DNA of 64,000 nt, taken from contig NZ_JABWRP020000011.1 of assembly GCF_014269035.2 (NCBI RefSeq), forward strand, positions 1 to 64,000. Reading direction: 5' to 3'. Each line of letters starts with the position of its first letter. The stretch's first letter is position 1. This DNA is from Pseudomonas vlassakiae. Its GTDB lineage: Bacteria; Pseudomonadota; Gammaproteobacteria; Pseudomonadales; Pseudomonadaceae. A program made the position numbers and the translations under genes. Below, piece after piece: positions 52,340-61,448 of this stretch. The notes beneath the pieces were generated by a model. That model had not been told where the DNA came from. It saw nothing but the letters and a program-made list of their open reading frames with translations, and made no database searches.

Positions 52340-53240
52340 GGCGCTTGCTCCGCAGTTCCGAGTACAGGTACGGCACGAGGATCGCCAGGATCGCCCCAAG
52401 CATGAGGATGGCACTGGCCGAGCCCATGCCCATCTGGCCGCGGCTGAAGGTGAAGGAGTACATGAACATCGCCGGCAGGTCGGAGGAGTAACCCGGGCCA
52501 CCGGCGGTCATGGCCGCCACCAGGTCGAAGCTCTTGATCGCAATGTGCGCCAGGATCATCAGCGAGCTGAAGAACACCGGGCGCAGGCTGGGCAGCACCA
52601 CGGTCCAGTAGATGCGCGGCAGGCTGGCACCGTCGATCTGTGCGGCGCGAATGATCGACTGGTCGACCCCGCGCAGGCCGGCGAGGAACATCGCCATGAT
52701 GAAGCCCGAGGCCTGCCACACGGCGGCGATCACCAGGCAGTACACCACCCGGTCAGGGTCGATCAGCCAGTCCAGGCGAAAACCCTCCCAGCCCCAGTCA
52801 CGCAGCAGCTTGTCCAGGCCCATGCCGGGGTTGAGCAGCCACTTCCAGGCGGTACCGGTGACGATCATCGACAGCGCCATGGGGTACAGGTAAATGGTAC
52901 GGATGAAGCCTTCGCGGCGGATGCGCTGGTCCAGCAGCACGGCCAGCAGCACGCCGATGGCCAGGCTGATGGCGATGAACAGGCCACCGAACAGCATCAG
53001 GTTCTTGCTCGCCACCCACCAGCGGTCGTTGTCGAACAGCCGGGCGTATTGCGCCAGGCCGGCCCACTTGTAGGTCGGCAGAAAGGTCGAGGTGGTGAAG
53101 GACAGGACGAAGGTCCACAGGATGTAGCCGTAGAAGCCCACCAGGACGATGAACATGCTGGGGGCCAGCACCAGTTTGGGTAACCAGCGCTGCAGCGCGT
53201 CCAGGGGGGAGGCCCGCAGTTGGGCGGTTGCTGTTGTCAT
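52332..53240 (-). CDS. gtsB: glucose ABC transporter permease (first subunit)
   Basis: This is the partner permease of GtsC. The 302-residue protein has six membrane helices and the EAA loop GVDQSIIRAAQIDGASLPRI. It is separated from gtsA by 192 bases that contain an inverted REP pair, an arrangement that can let the binding protein be made in excess over the membrane subunits. Confidence 0.95.
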   Translation of the reverse strand: MTTATAQLRASPLDALQRWLPKLVLAPSMFIVLVGFYGYILWTFVLSFTTSTFLPTYKWAGLAQYARLFDNDRWWVASKNLMLFGGLFIAISLAIGVLLAVLLDQRIRREGFIRTIYLYPMALSMIVTGTAWKWLLNPGMGLDKLLRDWGWEGFRLDWLIDPDRVVYCLVIAAVWQASGFIMAMFLAGLRGVDQSIIRAAQIDGASLPRIYWTVVLPSLRPVFFSSLMILAHIAIKSFDLVAAMTAGGPGYSSDLPAMFMYSFTFSRGQMGMGSASAILMLGAILAILVPYLYSELRSKRHA

Positions 53241-53270
53241 GGGTCACCTTTCAGGCACTGCCACACTGTT

Positions 53271-53401
53271 TGTGGGAGCGGCCTTGCGTCGCGAAAGGGC
53301 TGCGTAGCAGCCCCGGGGCCGGATGAGTGTTCTAAAAGGACTGCGCTGCCTGGTTGTGGGACCGCTCTGCGGTCCTTTCGCGACGCAAGGCCGCTCCCAC
53401 A
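53271..53401. repeat. inverted REP pair between gtsA and gtsB
   Basis: The 28 bases 53271-53298 are the exact reverse complement of 53374-53401. Inside lie two smaller hairpins (GGCTG/CAGCC just after the left arm and GACCG/CGGTC just before the right arm). The arm sequence TGTGGGAGCGGCCTTGCGTC is shared with the inverted repeat at 22.2-22.5 kb. In the operon mRNA it can fold into a long stem that may protect gtsA message. Confidence 0.85.
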
Positions 53402-53432
53402 CCAAGGGCCGCGCAAGCCTCCGGACTGTCGT

Positions 53433-54719
53433 CTACTTGGCCGCCTTGATCGCCGCCGCCAGCTTCTTCGCCGCATCGGCCGGGTCGGCCTTGGGGTCGT
53501 TGATGTAGTTGGTCACCACATCGAAGAATGCGCCCTGCACGGCCAGCGTGGTGGCCATGTTGTGCGCCATGCTCGGCTGCAGGCCGCCGGTCTTGGCGTC
53601 GGCGAGGAAGTCCTTGGCGGAGGTCTGGGCGCAGGCGTCGAAGCCAAGCTTGCCCATGTCGGCGAGCATGTCGTTGCGCACCGGGATGGAGCCCTTGTTG
53701 ATGCTGAAGACCTTCTGGAAGTCCTCGCCCAGGACCTTGCGGGCGATGTCCTGCTGACCGGCAGCAGTGCCCTTGTCGTTCTGCTTGAACACCACCAGCG
53801 AGTCGATGTTGTAGAGGAACGCCTTGTCGGTACCCGGGAACGGCACGCACTGGTAGTCCTTGCCGGCGACTTTCCTGGCCAGGGTCCACTCGCTCTTGGC
53901 CCAGTCACCCATGATCTGCATGCCGGCCTTGCCATTGATGACCTTGGCCGCCTCGAGGTTCCAGTCCTGGCCCTTGCCATCCAGGTCCATGTAGGTGGCG
54001 ACCTTCTTCAGCTCGGTGAGCGCCTTGACCATATCGGGGCCGGTCAGCGCCGCGCTGTCCAGGTCGACCAAGGCCTTCTTGTAGCCATCCACACCCATTA
54101 CCGACAGCACCACGCTCTCGAACACGGTGCTGTCCTGCCAGGGCTGGCCGCCATGGGCGAGCGGGATGAAGCCTGCAGCCTTGAGCTTGTCGGCGGCGGC
54201 GTAGAATTCGTCGAGGGTGGTCGGCGCCTTGTCGATGCCGGCTTTCCTGAAAACTTCAGGGTTGATCCACAGCCAGTTGATGCGGTGGATGTTGACCGGT
54301 ACCGCGACATAGTCACCGTCATACTTCACGGTGTCGGAGACCGTCTTGTCGAGCAGCGCGTCCCACTTCTCTTCCTTGGCAACGTCCTTGAGCACCTCGG
54401 TATCAAGCAACCCGGTGGAAGCCCACTCCTGAATGTCCGGCCCCTTGATCTGCGCGACGCCAGGCGGGTTACCCGCCACCGCACGGCTCTTGAGCACGGT
54501 CATGGCCGTGGCACCACCGCCGCCTGCAACGGCGCCGTCCTTCCAGGTGAAGCCATCCTTCTCGATCTGGGCCTTGAGCACATCGACAGCCGCTTTTTCA
54601 CCCCCGGAGGTCCACCAGTGCACGACTTCGACGCTGCCTTTGGATTCGGCGGCGCTGGCACTGAGCGGCAGGAGCGAGGCGAGGGAGATCGCGGCGGCGA
54701 GGCGGAGAGTGGAATTCAT
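53433..54719 (-). CDS. gtsA: glucose ABC transporter periplasmic binding protein
   Basis: GtsA captures glucose in the periplasm. The 428-residue precursor has a signal peptide ([22 protein letters not shown]) and a family 1 solute-binding fold ([57 protein letters not shown]). It heads gtsABCD-oprB. An A-rich AACAACAA motif lies just before its start and a candidate operator about 83 bases upstream. Confidence 0.95.
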   Translation of the reverse strand: MNSTLRLAAAISLASLLPLSASAAESKGSVEVVHWWTSGGEKAAVDVLKAQIEKDGFTWKDGAVAGGGGATAMTVLKSRAVAGNPPGVAQIKGPDIQEWASTGLLDTEVLKDVAKEEKWDALLDKTVSDTVKYDGDYVAVPVNIHRINWLWINPEVFRKAGIDKAPTTLDEFYAAADKLKAAGFIPLAHGGQPWQDSTVFESVVLSVMGVDGYKKALVDLDSAALTGPDMVKALTELKKVATYMDLDGKGQDWNLEAAKVINGKAGMQIMGDWAKSEWTLARKVAGKDYQCVPFPGTDKAFLYNIDSLVVFKQNDKGTAAGQQDIARKVLGEDFQKVFSINKGSIPVRNDMLADMGKLGFDACAQTSAKDFLADAKTGGLQPSMAHNMATTLAVQGAFFDVVTNYINDPKADPADAAKKLAAAIKAAK

Positions 54720-54730
54720 CGGAGTACCTT

Positions 54731-54740
54731 TCTTGTTGTT
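54731..54740 (-). promoter_or_regulatory. A-rich Hfq/Crc-type motif before gtsA
   Basis: On the minus strand AACAACAAGA lies 11 bases upstream of the gtsA ATG, immediately before AAAGG. It matches the AAnAAnAA pattern bound by Hfq-Crc to block translation of sugar-uptake genes. Confidence 0.55.
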
Positions 54741-54801
54741 ATGCCGGGCAAGTCGATCGCTTGCATTGCATGGAGTCTAATCAGCGCGCCCGCCTCGTCA
54801 G

Positions 54802-54838
54802 GTAACGAAGCGATGCATGAATGTCATCGTTTGGTTAC
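54802..54838. promoter_or_regulatory. candidate operator upstream of gtsA (GTMACSAARC pair, inverted)
   Basis: GTAACGAAGC (54802-54811, + strand) and GTAACCAAAC (54829-54838, - strand) form an imperfect dyad with 12 of 14 arm bases paired. It overlaps the last codons of the AGE gene and lies 83-119 bases upstream of gtsA. The same motif occurs twice upstream of the AGE gene. GltR-2 is the obvious candidate binder, but this is inference. Confidence 0.4.
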
Positions 54839-56074
54839 ATGACCGGCAACGGCAGTTGCCAGGCTCGGGGCCAACGGCAGCCCGGGTATCAAGGTTGCCT
54901 GATAGGCGTGATAGAGATCCGGCTTGCCCTCCCATAGCGTCGCGGCAGGGCGGTTACCCGGGTCGAGTTCGTGATGCCAGCTGCCGGCCAAGCGGTCGAT
55001 GAAATGGCCGTCGATGAAGTCCCAGAAGCAGCGGTACCAGCGTTCGTACTGCGCTTCGCCGGTACGCCGCAGCAGGGCCGCCGCGCTGGCACAGGCCTCG
55101 GCGTGCACCCAGTGCAGGCGCTCGCGCACCACCGGGCGATTGTCCCAGTCCAGGGTGTAGACGATGCCTTTGCCGCCATCGGCGTTCCAGGCATCGCGGC
55201 AGGCACTGTCGAACAGGCCACGGGCACAGCCCGGCAGCCAGTCCGGTGCGTGCAGGCCGGCCAGTTCGCGAGCAGCTTCAAGATGCAGCAGCAGCCGGGC
55301 CCACTCGAAAGCATGGCCAGGCGTGGTGCCAAATGGCCGGAAGGGGTCGGCGGGGTGATCGCGGTTGTAGTGCGGCAGCGGCTGCCAGTGCGCGTCGAAA
55401 TGCTCGATAACCCGATAGTCGTTGGCGCCAGCGTGGGTGTGGATGATGCGCTGGGCGATGCGCAGGGCGCGATCGAGCCACAGCGTATCGCCGGTGACAT
55501 CGGCCAGGGCCAGGAACGCCTCGGTGGCGTGCATGTTGCTGTTGGCTCCACGATAAGCCTCGGCCTGCTGCCAGTCGCGGGAGAACGACTCACGCAGGGC
55601 ACCCTGCTCCTCGCTCCAGAACCGCGTTTGCAGGACGTCGATGGCATCTTCCAGCAAGCCGTGCGCCCCCGCAGCGCCGGCGACCACTGCGGAACTCGCG
55701 GCCAATGCGACGAAGGCATGCAGGTAGGCGGCCTTGTCGCTGTCGCCCAGCCCGTGGGGGCGCGCGAACCAGCCGCCGTGGCGGGGGTCGTGCAAGGCCC
55801 CGTGCAAGGCGTTGACGCCATGCTCGACCAACGGCAGGTAGCCAGGCACACCCTGCAGGTGAGCCAGGGCGAAGGCGTGGGTCATGCGCGTGGTCTGCAG
55901 GGTTTCGCTGCCCGCATCGGCCGGCAGGCAGCCCTGGGCATCAAGGCAGCCAAAGCCGTCTGGCAGCTGCGAAGCCTTGGCGAATGCCAGCAGACGCTGC
56001 CCTTCTGCCTGCAGCCAAGCGGCATGTGCGGTAGAACCCAGCCAACTGCCGGGGGCCAGATCGAGGCTCGTCAT
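54824..56074 (-). CDS. AGE-family sugar isomerase/epimerase (mannose isomerase-like)
   Basis: The 416-residue protein has the (alpha/alpha)6-barrel pattern of N-acylglucosamine 2-epimerases and mannose isomerases. Visible are RMTHAFALAHLQG, GWFARPHG, NSNMHATEAFLALADVTGD and the catalytic-His motif TPGHAFEWARLLLHLE, then HELDPGNRP. Being beside the glucose transporter suggests it interconverts free mannose/fructose/glucose, but substrate is unproven. Confidence 0.88.
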   Translation of the reverse strand: MTSLDLAPGSWLGSTAHAAWLQAEGQRLLAFAKASQLPDGFGCLDAQGCLPADAGSETLQTTRMTHAFALAHLQGVPGYLPLVEHGVNALHGALHDPRHGGWFARPHGLGDSDKAAYLHAFVALAASSAVVAGAAGAHGLLEDAIDVLQTRFWSEEQGALRESFSRDWQQAEAYRGANSNMHATEAFLALADVTGDTLWLDRALRIAQRIIHTHAGANDYRVIEHFDAHWQPLPHYNRDHPADPFRPFGTTPGHAFEWARLLLHLEAARELAGLHAPDWLPGCARGLFDSACRDAWNADGGKGIVYTLDWDNRPVVRERLHWVHAEACASAAALLRRTGEAQYERWYRCFWDFIDGHFIDRLAGSWHHELDPGNRPAATLWEGKPDLYHAYQATLIPGLPLAPSLATAVAGHVTKR

Positions 56075-56133
56075 GGAGTAGCGCGTTCCTTGCCTGTCGT
56101 CGGGGAAGTCTAGCCAGCCGTCCTGGCCGGGAT

Positions 56134-56173
56134 GTCACGAAGCGGAGCAGTTGTGTCACCAAGCTGTGACACA
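56134..56173. promoter_or_regulatory. candidate operator upstream of the AGE gene (direct repeats plus palindrome)
   Basis: GTCACGAAGC (56134-56143) and GTCACCAAGC (56155-56164) are direct repeats 21 bases apart, about two helical turns. The second is part of a perfect palindrome TGTGTCAC-N6-GTGACACA (56152-56173). The site lies 60-99 bases upstream of the AGE start and just past the gtrS stop. It shares its motif with the site before gtsA. Confidence 0.45.
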
Positions 56174-56175
56174 GC

Positions 56176-57630
56176 TCATTCCACGCCTCTTGGCAGGTAG
56201 AGCGTCACCCGCAAGCCGCCTTCGCGCAGGTTGAGCAGACTCACCTCGCCGCCATGGCTATGGGCGATATTGCGTGCGATACCCAGGCCCAGCCCGTAGC
56301 CCTGCTGCTTGCCGGCCAGGCGAAAATGCGGCTCGAACACCTGCTCCATCTGCTGTTGCGGCACGCCGGGGCCCTGGTCATCGACCTGCAGGACGAAGCC
56401 CTCGGCGCTGTCGATGATGCGCAGGTGCGCCCGCTCGCCATACTTGATGGCATTGTCGATCAGGTTGCCGATACAGCGGCGCAGGGCCAGTGGCTTGCCC
56501 GGGTACGGCAACACGGCTCGCCCTTCGACCGTGATACGGCCATCACCCAGGTACGGCTCGGCGAGAATCTCCAGCACCTGGTTAAGGTCGACCGGCTCGA
56601 TGTTCTCGTGGATATCGGTGTCTTTCACGCATTGCAGCGCGCCTTTGACCAGCAGCTCCAGCTCGTCGAGGTCCTGGCTGAACTTGGCCTGCAGGCGTTC
56701 GTCCTCGAGCAGCTCCACGCGCAGGCGCAAGCGCGTGATCGGGGTGCGCAGGTCATGGGAAATGGCGCTGAACAACTGCGAACGCTCGGTCAGGTAACGG
56801 CTGATGCGCTCGCGCATGCTGTTGAACGCCCGCCCCACTTCGATCACCTCGCTGCCACCGCCCTCGGCCACCGGCGCCACGTCGGCGCCCAATGACAGTT
56901 CGCGCGCAGCGCGCGCCAGGCGCTTGAGCGGCCAGCTCTGCCAGTGCACCAGCAAACCGATGAACAGCAGCAGCAAGGCGGTGGTCAGGACGATGAAACC
57001 GATCTGCTGACGCGGCAGGCGTTCGGTTTCGAGGCTGGTATAGGGCTCGGGCAGCAACGAGGCGATGTACAGCCATTCGCCCTGGCCCAGACGGATCTGG
57101 GTCACCAGCACCGGCGGGTTGAGCGGCTCCAGGGTCAGCGAGTAATGGGCCCATGAGCGCGGCAGTTCATCGAGCTTCAGGCCGCTGTTGAAGATGCGCA
57201 GGTCATCGGGGGCGACGAACTCGACAGAAATCTCCATCTGCTCGCCGAGGCGTTCGTGCAGCACTTGCCGGAACACGTCGATCACCACCTGCTTGCGCGG
57301 CGTGATGGGCAATACCGGCATATCCAGTGGCTTGTCATTGAGCGACACGAAAAAACGCGTCCCCCCCATGCTGCGCAGTTGATCGAGCACCATTGGCCGA
57401 TAGGCCACCGGCAGCGAGCGGAAGTAGCTGACGCTGGCGCTCATGGAGTGGGCCAGGCTCGAGGCACTGGCGCGCAGGCCCTGCAACTGGCTGGCACGCA
57501 ACTGGGCGACCCAGATCAGGCTCGACAGGCCCTGTGCCAACAGCACCACCAGCAGGGTCAGCAGCAGCATGCGCCCCAGCAGCGAGCGCGGCAGCAGGCG
57601 CCAGCGCCGCTCAGGAAGCGCAGCAGACAT
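56176..57630 (-). CDS. gtrS: sensor histidine kinase of the glucose two-component system
   Basis: GtrS (GltS) senses 2-ketogluconate/6-phosphogluconate-type signals in Pseudomonas and partners GltR. Starting at the ATG at 57630 it has 484 residues: TM1 (about 16-40), a periplasmic sensor domain (about 41-210), TM2 (about 211-231), HAMP, phospho-acceptor His in AISHDLRTPITRLR, N box NLIDNAIKYG, and G boxes VDDQGPGVP and GYGLGLGIARNIA. It overlaps gltR-2 by 20 bases. Confidence 0.92.
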   Translation of the reverse strand: MSAALPERRWRLLPRSLLGRMLLLTLLVVLLAQGLSSLIWVAQLRASQLQGLRASASSLAHSMSASVSYFRSLPVAYRPMVLDQLRSMGGTRFFVSLNDKPLDMPVLPITPRKQVVIDVFRQVLHERLGEQMEISVEFVAPDDLRIFNSGLKLDELPRSWAHYSLTLEPLNPPVLVTQIRLGQGEWLYIASLLPEPYTSLETERLPRQQIGFIVLTTALLLLFIGLLVHWQSWPLKRLARAARELSLGADVAPVAEGGGSEVIEVGRAFNSMRERISRYLTERSQLFSAISHDLRTPITRLRLRVELLEDERLQAKFSQDLDELELLVKGALQCVKDTDIHENIEPVDLNQVLEILAEPYLGDGRITVEGRAVLPYPGKPLALRRCIGNLIDNAIKYGERAHLRIIDSAEGFVLQVDDQGPGVPQQQMEQVFEPHFRLAGKQQGYGLGLGIARNIAHSHGGEVSLLNLREGGLRVTLYLPRGVE

Positions 57631-58336
57631 GGGCCGCCAGCAGGTAACCGCTGCCACGCACGGTACGGATCAGCCGCGGTGGCTTGTCGGTGTCGCGCAA
57701 GCGCTGGCGCAGGCGGCTGACGGCCATGTCGACGATGCGGTCCAGCGGCATCGGCTCGCGGCCTCGGGTGGCGTTGCCGATGGTGTCGCGGTCCAGAATC
57801 TGCTGCGGATGGTCGAGAAACAGCTTGAGCAGGGCGAAATCGGCCCCCGACAGAATCACCTCTTCACCGTCGCGGTGGAACAGGCGATGGCTGATGGTAT
57901 CCAGACGCCAGTCGTCGAAGGCCAGCACGGTACTGGCCGGTGCGGCCTGGCCGAACTCGCTGCGGCGCAACAGGGCCTTGATGCGCGCCTGCAGTTCACG
58001 GGGGCTGAACGGCTTGCCCAGGTAGTCATCGGCGCCCAGTTCCAGGCCGATGACGCGGTCGGCTTCATCGGAGCTGGCGGTCAGCATGATGATCGGTACC
58101 CGTGCCTGGCGCGGGTGTTGACGCACCCAGCGGCACAGGCTGAAGCCGTCTTCGTCGGGCAGCATGACGTCGAGGATCACCAGGTCGCAGGGGATGCTTT
58201 CCAGGGCGCGGCGAAAGCCCTGGCCGTCAGCCTCGGCGTGGACCTGGAAGCCGGCGCGGCTCAGGTAGGTTTGCAGCAGTTCGCGAATTTCCTGATCGTC
58301 GTCGACCATCAGGATGGATTTTCCGGCAGTGCTCAA
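57611..58336 (-). CDS. gltR: OmpR-family response regulator of glucose uptake
   Basis: The 241-residue regulator has a receiver domain (acidic pocket VDDDQE, phospho-Asp in LVILDVMLPDEDG, Lys in DYLGKPFSPREL) and a C-terminal winged helix (LSGADFALLKLFLDHPQQIL, VDMAVSRLRQRLRD, RTVRGSGYLLA). In P. putida this protein (GltR-2) controls the gts operon. It shares an operon with gtrS. Confidence 0.93.
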   Translation of the reverse strand: MSTAGKSILMVDDDQEIRELLQTYLSRAGFQVHAEADGQGFRRALESIPCDLVILDVMLPDEDGFSLCRWVRQHPRQARVPIIMLTASSDEADRVIGLELGADDYLGKPFSPRELQARIKALLRRSEFGQAAPASTVLAFDDWRLDTISHRLFHRDGEEVILSGADFALLKLFLDHPQQILDRDTIGNATRGREPMPLDRIVDMAVSRLRQRLRDTDKPPRLIRTVRGSGYLLAAHVCCAS

Positions 58337-58400
58337 GGTATCCCGCCCTCATTGTTGTCACAGGTCTTTCGCCTGCTGTTGGGGCCGCTTCACGCCCCGG

Positions 58401-59360
58401 TCAGTGTGCCAGCTCCTGCTGTAATGCCACTCCAGCCCCCAGCAGTCCAGAGAATTCCGCCGTCACCAGCCACACGGGCACCCCTGCGAAGTAACCACTC
58501 ATGCAGCCCTTGTCGGCAAAGCTGGTGGCAAAACCACTGCGCAGGAACAGCTCGGCAAAGCGCGGAATCACGCCGCCGACAATATAAACCCCACCGCGCG
58601 CGCCCAGGGTCAGCACATTGTTACCTGCCACCCGCCCGAGGAACCGGCAGAACTGCTCGATCACCGCCAGCGCCCGTGGTTCGCCACCCAGCGCGGCATC
58701 GGTGATCTGTGCCGGGGATGTGTATCGGGGCGTGTCGCCGTCCAGCGAGCACATGGCCTGGTACAAGCGCACCAGGCCACCGCCGCTGAGTACGGTCTCG
58801 GCGCTGACGTGGCCGATCTGGCCGTGTATCTGCTGATGGATCGCCGCCTCCCGGGCATTGCCCACCGGCAGGTCGACATGCCCGCCCTCACCCGGCAACG
58901 CCAGCCAGTGCTGCTCGCCCAGGCGCAACAGGCTGCCGACGCCCAGGCCAGTGCCCGGGCCAATCACCAGCGCCGGCCGCATCGGGTCCGCCCGGCCTGC
59001 GCAGACCTCACGGTACTCACCGGGTTGCAGGCGGGTCATACCCAACGCCTGAGCAGAAAAGTCGTTGATCAGCAGCAGCCGCTCGACCTGCAAGGTCTGG
59101 CAAAACGCCTTGTGACTGAGCCGCCAATGGTTGTTGGTGAAGCGGAATTCATCGCCATCGACCGGCCCGGCCACCGCCAGGCACACCGCTGCCAGGCCGC
59201 CACGGGCAATGCCGTGGCATTCCAGGTAAGCCTCGATGGCCTGCTCCGGGCTGGTGTAGTCGGCCGCGGCGAAGACCTTCACCTGGCACAGCTGGTTGTC
59301 ACGCCACAACGCAAAACGGGCATTGGTGCCACCGATGTCGCCAACCAGCAGGTCTTTCAT
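58401..59360 (-). CDS. glk: glucokinase
   Basis: Glk phosphorylates cytoplasmic glucose with ATP. The 319-residue enzyme has the ATP motif [15 protein letters not shown], the sugar-binding stretch [13 protein letters not shown] and [13 protein letters not shown] with catalytic Asp, [12 protein letters not shown] and [12 protein letters not shown]. It overlaps the edd stop by ATGA, so edd and glk are translationally coupled. Confidence 0.96.
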   Translation of the reverse strand: MKDLLVGDIGGTNARFALWRDNQLCQVKVFAAADYTSPEQAIEAYLECHGIARGGLAAVCLAVAGPVDGDEFRFTNNHWRLSHKAFCQTLQVERLLLINDFSAQALGMTRLQPGEYREVCAGRADPMRPALVIGPGTGLGVGSLLRLGEQHWLALPGEGGHVDLPVGNAREAAIHQQIHGQIGHVSAETVLSGGGLVRLYQAMCSLDGDTPRYTSPAQITDAALGGEPRALAVIEQFCRFLGRVAGNNVLTLGARGGVYIVGGVIPRFAELFLRSGFATSFADKGCMSGYFAGVPVWLVTAEFSGLLGAGVALQQELAH

Positions 59361-61183
59361 TTGAGGTTCTCCAGGGCGGAGGTGAAGGCACTCGCGCCCT
59401 GCTCTGCCGGGCTGAAGGCCATGCGCATGAAGCCGAACAGCTCACGGCCGCAGCCCAGGTCGTTGCCCTGGGGCGCGGGCGGCAGGTCACGGCTGGCCAG
59501 TTCTTCTGCCGACACCATCACCCGCAACGTGCCTTCGACGCCATCGACACGCACGATATCACCGTCTTGCACGCGTGCCAGCGGGCCACCATCGAACGCT
59601 TCGGGGCAGACGTGGATGGCGGCCGGGATCTTGCCCGAGGCCCCCGACATGCGCCCGTCGGTCACCAGCGCGACCTTGTAACCCCGGTCCTGCAGCACGC
59701 CGAGGAACGGCGTCAGCTTGTGCAGTTCGGGCATGCCGTTGCAACGCGGGCCCTGGAAGCGCACCACGGCAACGAAATCGCACTCCAGTTCACCGGCCTT
59801 GAAGGCATCGGCCAGCGACTGCTGGTCATGGAACACGCGCGCCGGTGCTTCGACTACCCGATGCTCAGGCGCAACGGCCGACACCTTCATCACGCCACGG
59901 CCGAGGTTACCTTCCATCACCCGTAGGCCACCTTCGGCCGAGAATGGCCGCGCCACCGGGCGCAGGATGCTCTCGTCCAGGCTCTGCTGCGGCCCTTCGC
60001 GCCATACCAGCTTGCCGTCGTCGAGGAACGGTTCCTGGGTGTAGCGGCGCAGACCGTGGCCAGCCACGGTGTTGACGTCCTCGTGCAGCAGGCCGGCGTC
60101 GAGCAGCTCACGAATCAGGAAGGCCATGCCGCCAGCGGCCTGGAAGTGGTTGATGTCGGCCTTGCCGTTGGGGTAGACGTGGGACAGGGTCGGCACCACC
60201 TCGGAAAGGTCGGCCATGTCCTGCCAGGTCAGCTGGATGCCCGCCGCCTGGGCGATTGCCGGTATGTGCAGGGTGTGGTTGGTCGAGCCACCGGTGGCGT
60301 GAAGGGCCACGATCGAGTTGACCAGTGCCTTCTCGTCGACGATCTCGCCCAGTGGCATGAAGCTGCCGCTGGCCTTGGTCATGCGCGTGACCTGTTGCGC
60401 CGCCTCGGCGGTGAGGGCATCGCGCAGCGGTGTGTACGGGTTGACGAACGAGGCGCCGGGCAGGTGCAGGCCCATGACCTCCATCACCAGTTGGTTGGTG
60501 TTGGCGGTGCCATAGAAGGTACAGGTGCCGGGGCTGTGGTAGGACTTCATTTCCGACTCCAGCAGCTCCTCGCGGCTGGCCTTGCCTTCGGCATAGCGCT
60601 GACGCACGTCGGCCTTCTCTTTGTTGGAAATACCGGAAACCATCGGCCCACCCGGGACGAAGATGGTGGGCAGGTGGCCGAAGCGCAGCGCCCCCATCAT
60701 CAGGCCAGGGACGATCTTGTCGCAGATGCCGAGCATCAGTGCAGCGTCGAACATGTTGTGCGACAGCGCTACCGCCGTGGACATGGCGATGACTTCGCGG
60801 CTGGCGATCGCCAGTTCCATGCCCGGCTCGCCCTGGGTCACGCCATCGCACATGGCCGGCACACCGCCGGCGAACTGGCCGACCGAGCCGACCTCGCGCA
60901 GGGCCTGCTTGATCTGATCAGGGAAATGCAGATACGGCTGGTGCGCCGAGAGCATGTCGTTGTACGACGAAACGATGGCGACGTTGGCCGCGTTCATCAA
61001 CCGCAGGGTCTGCTTGTCCTCGGCACCGCAACCGGCCACGCCATGGGCGAAGTTGGCGCATTGCAGGCTGGCACGCATGGGCCCGTCACTGGCCGCGCCA
61101 CGAATCAGCTGCAAGTAGCGTTCGCGGGTGGCACGGCTGCGTTCGATCAGCCGCTGGGTGACCTCAAGGATGCGCGGATGCAT
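59357..61183 (-). CDS. edd: 6-phosphogluconate dehydratase
   Basis: Edd makes KDPG from 6-phosphogluconate, the first committed Entner-Doudoroff step. The 608-residue enzyme belongs to the IlvD/Edd family with iron-sulfur cysteines ([51 protein letters not shown]) and the C-terminal [18 protein letters not shown]. It heads edd-glk-gltR-gtrS and is divergent from gap-1. Confidence 0.96.
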   Translation of the reverse strand: MHPRILEVTQRLIERSRATRERYLQLIRGAASDGPMRASLQCANFAHGVAGCGAEDKQTLRLMNAANVAIVSSYNDMLSAHQPYLHFPDQIKQALREVGSVGQFAGGVPAMCDGVTQGEPGMELAIASREVIAMSTAVALSHNMFDAALMLGICDKIVPGLMMGALRFGHLPTIFVPGGPMVSGISNKEKADVRQRYAEGKASREELLESEMKSYHSPGTCTFYGTANTNQLVMEVMGLHLPGASFVNPYTPLRDALTAEAAQQVTRMTKASGSFMPLGEIVDEKALVNSIVALHATGGSTNHTLHIPAIAQAAGIQLTWQDMADLSEVVPTLSHVYPNGKADINHFQAAGGMAFLIRELLDAGLLHEDVNTVAGHGLRRYTQEPFLDDGKLVWREGPQQSLDESILRPVARPFSAEGGLRVMEGNLGRGVMKVSAVAPEHRVVEAPARVFHDQQSLADAFKAGELECDFVAVVRFQGPRCNGMPELHKLTPFLGVLQDRGYKVALVTDGRMSGASGKIPAAIHVCPEAFDGGPLARVQDGDIVRVDGVEGTLRVMVSAEELASRDLPPAPQGNDLGCGRELFGFMRMAFSPAEQGASAFTSALENLK

Positions 61184-61306
61184 GTACTGGACTCCAGGCT
61201 AATTGTAAGGGCGGTTTACCGGGCGTTTCCCCTCCAAACGATTGCGGCCTAGGCTCAAGGCAGAGGGGCTCGCGATATCGGGGGAGGCACTGCGCACAAC
61301 CACTCG

Positions 61307-61322
61307 TTGTATGTTTAAACAA
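61307..61322. promoter_or_regulatory. HexR operator (edd side of edd/gap-1 gap)
   Basis: TTGT-ATGTTTAA-ACAA is a perfect TTGT-N8-ACAA HexR site, 123 bases upstream of edd. HexR is known to control both edd and gap-1 from this divergent region in P. putida. Confidence 0.85.
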
Positions 61323-61369
61323 AATACTGCCATCAAAAAGGCTTGTTTTCTATCGCCCAGTGAATAATC

Positions 61370-61384
61370 TTGTAATTCCAACAA
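61370..61384. promoter_or_regulatory. HexR operator (gap-1 side of edd/gap-1 gap)
   Basis: TTGT-AATTCCA-ACAA is a perfect TTGT-N7-ACAA HexR site, 64 bases upstream of the gap-1 ATG. The right half also contains AACAACAA, but too far from the start codon for a translational block to be likely. Confidence 0.88.
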
Positions 61385-61448
61385 CAAAACCGTTTCAGTG
61401 AAGCTCCTTTTTGCCACAGGTTTCACTCGGACCGCCAGAGGTACTGCC

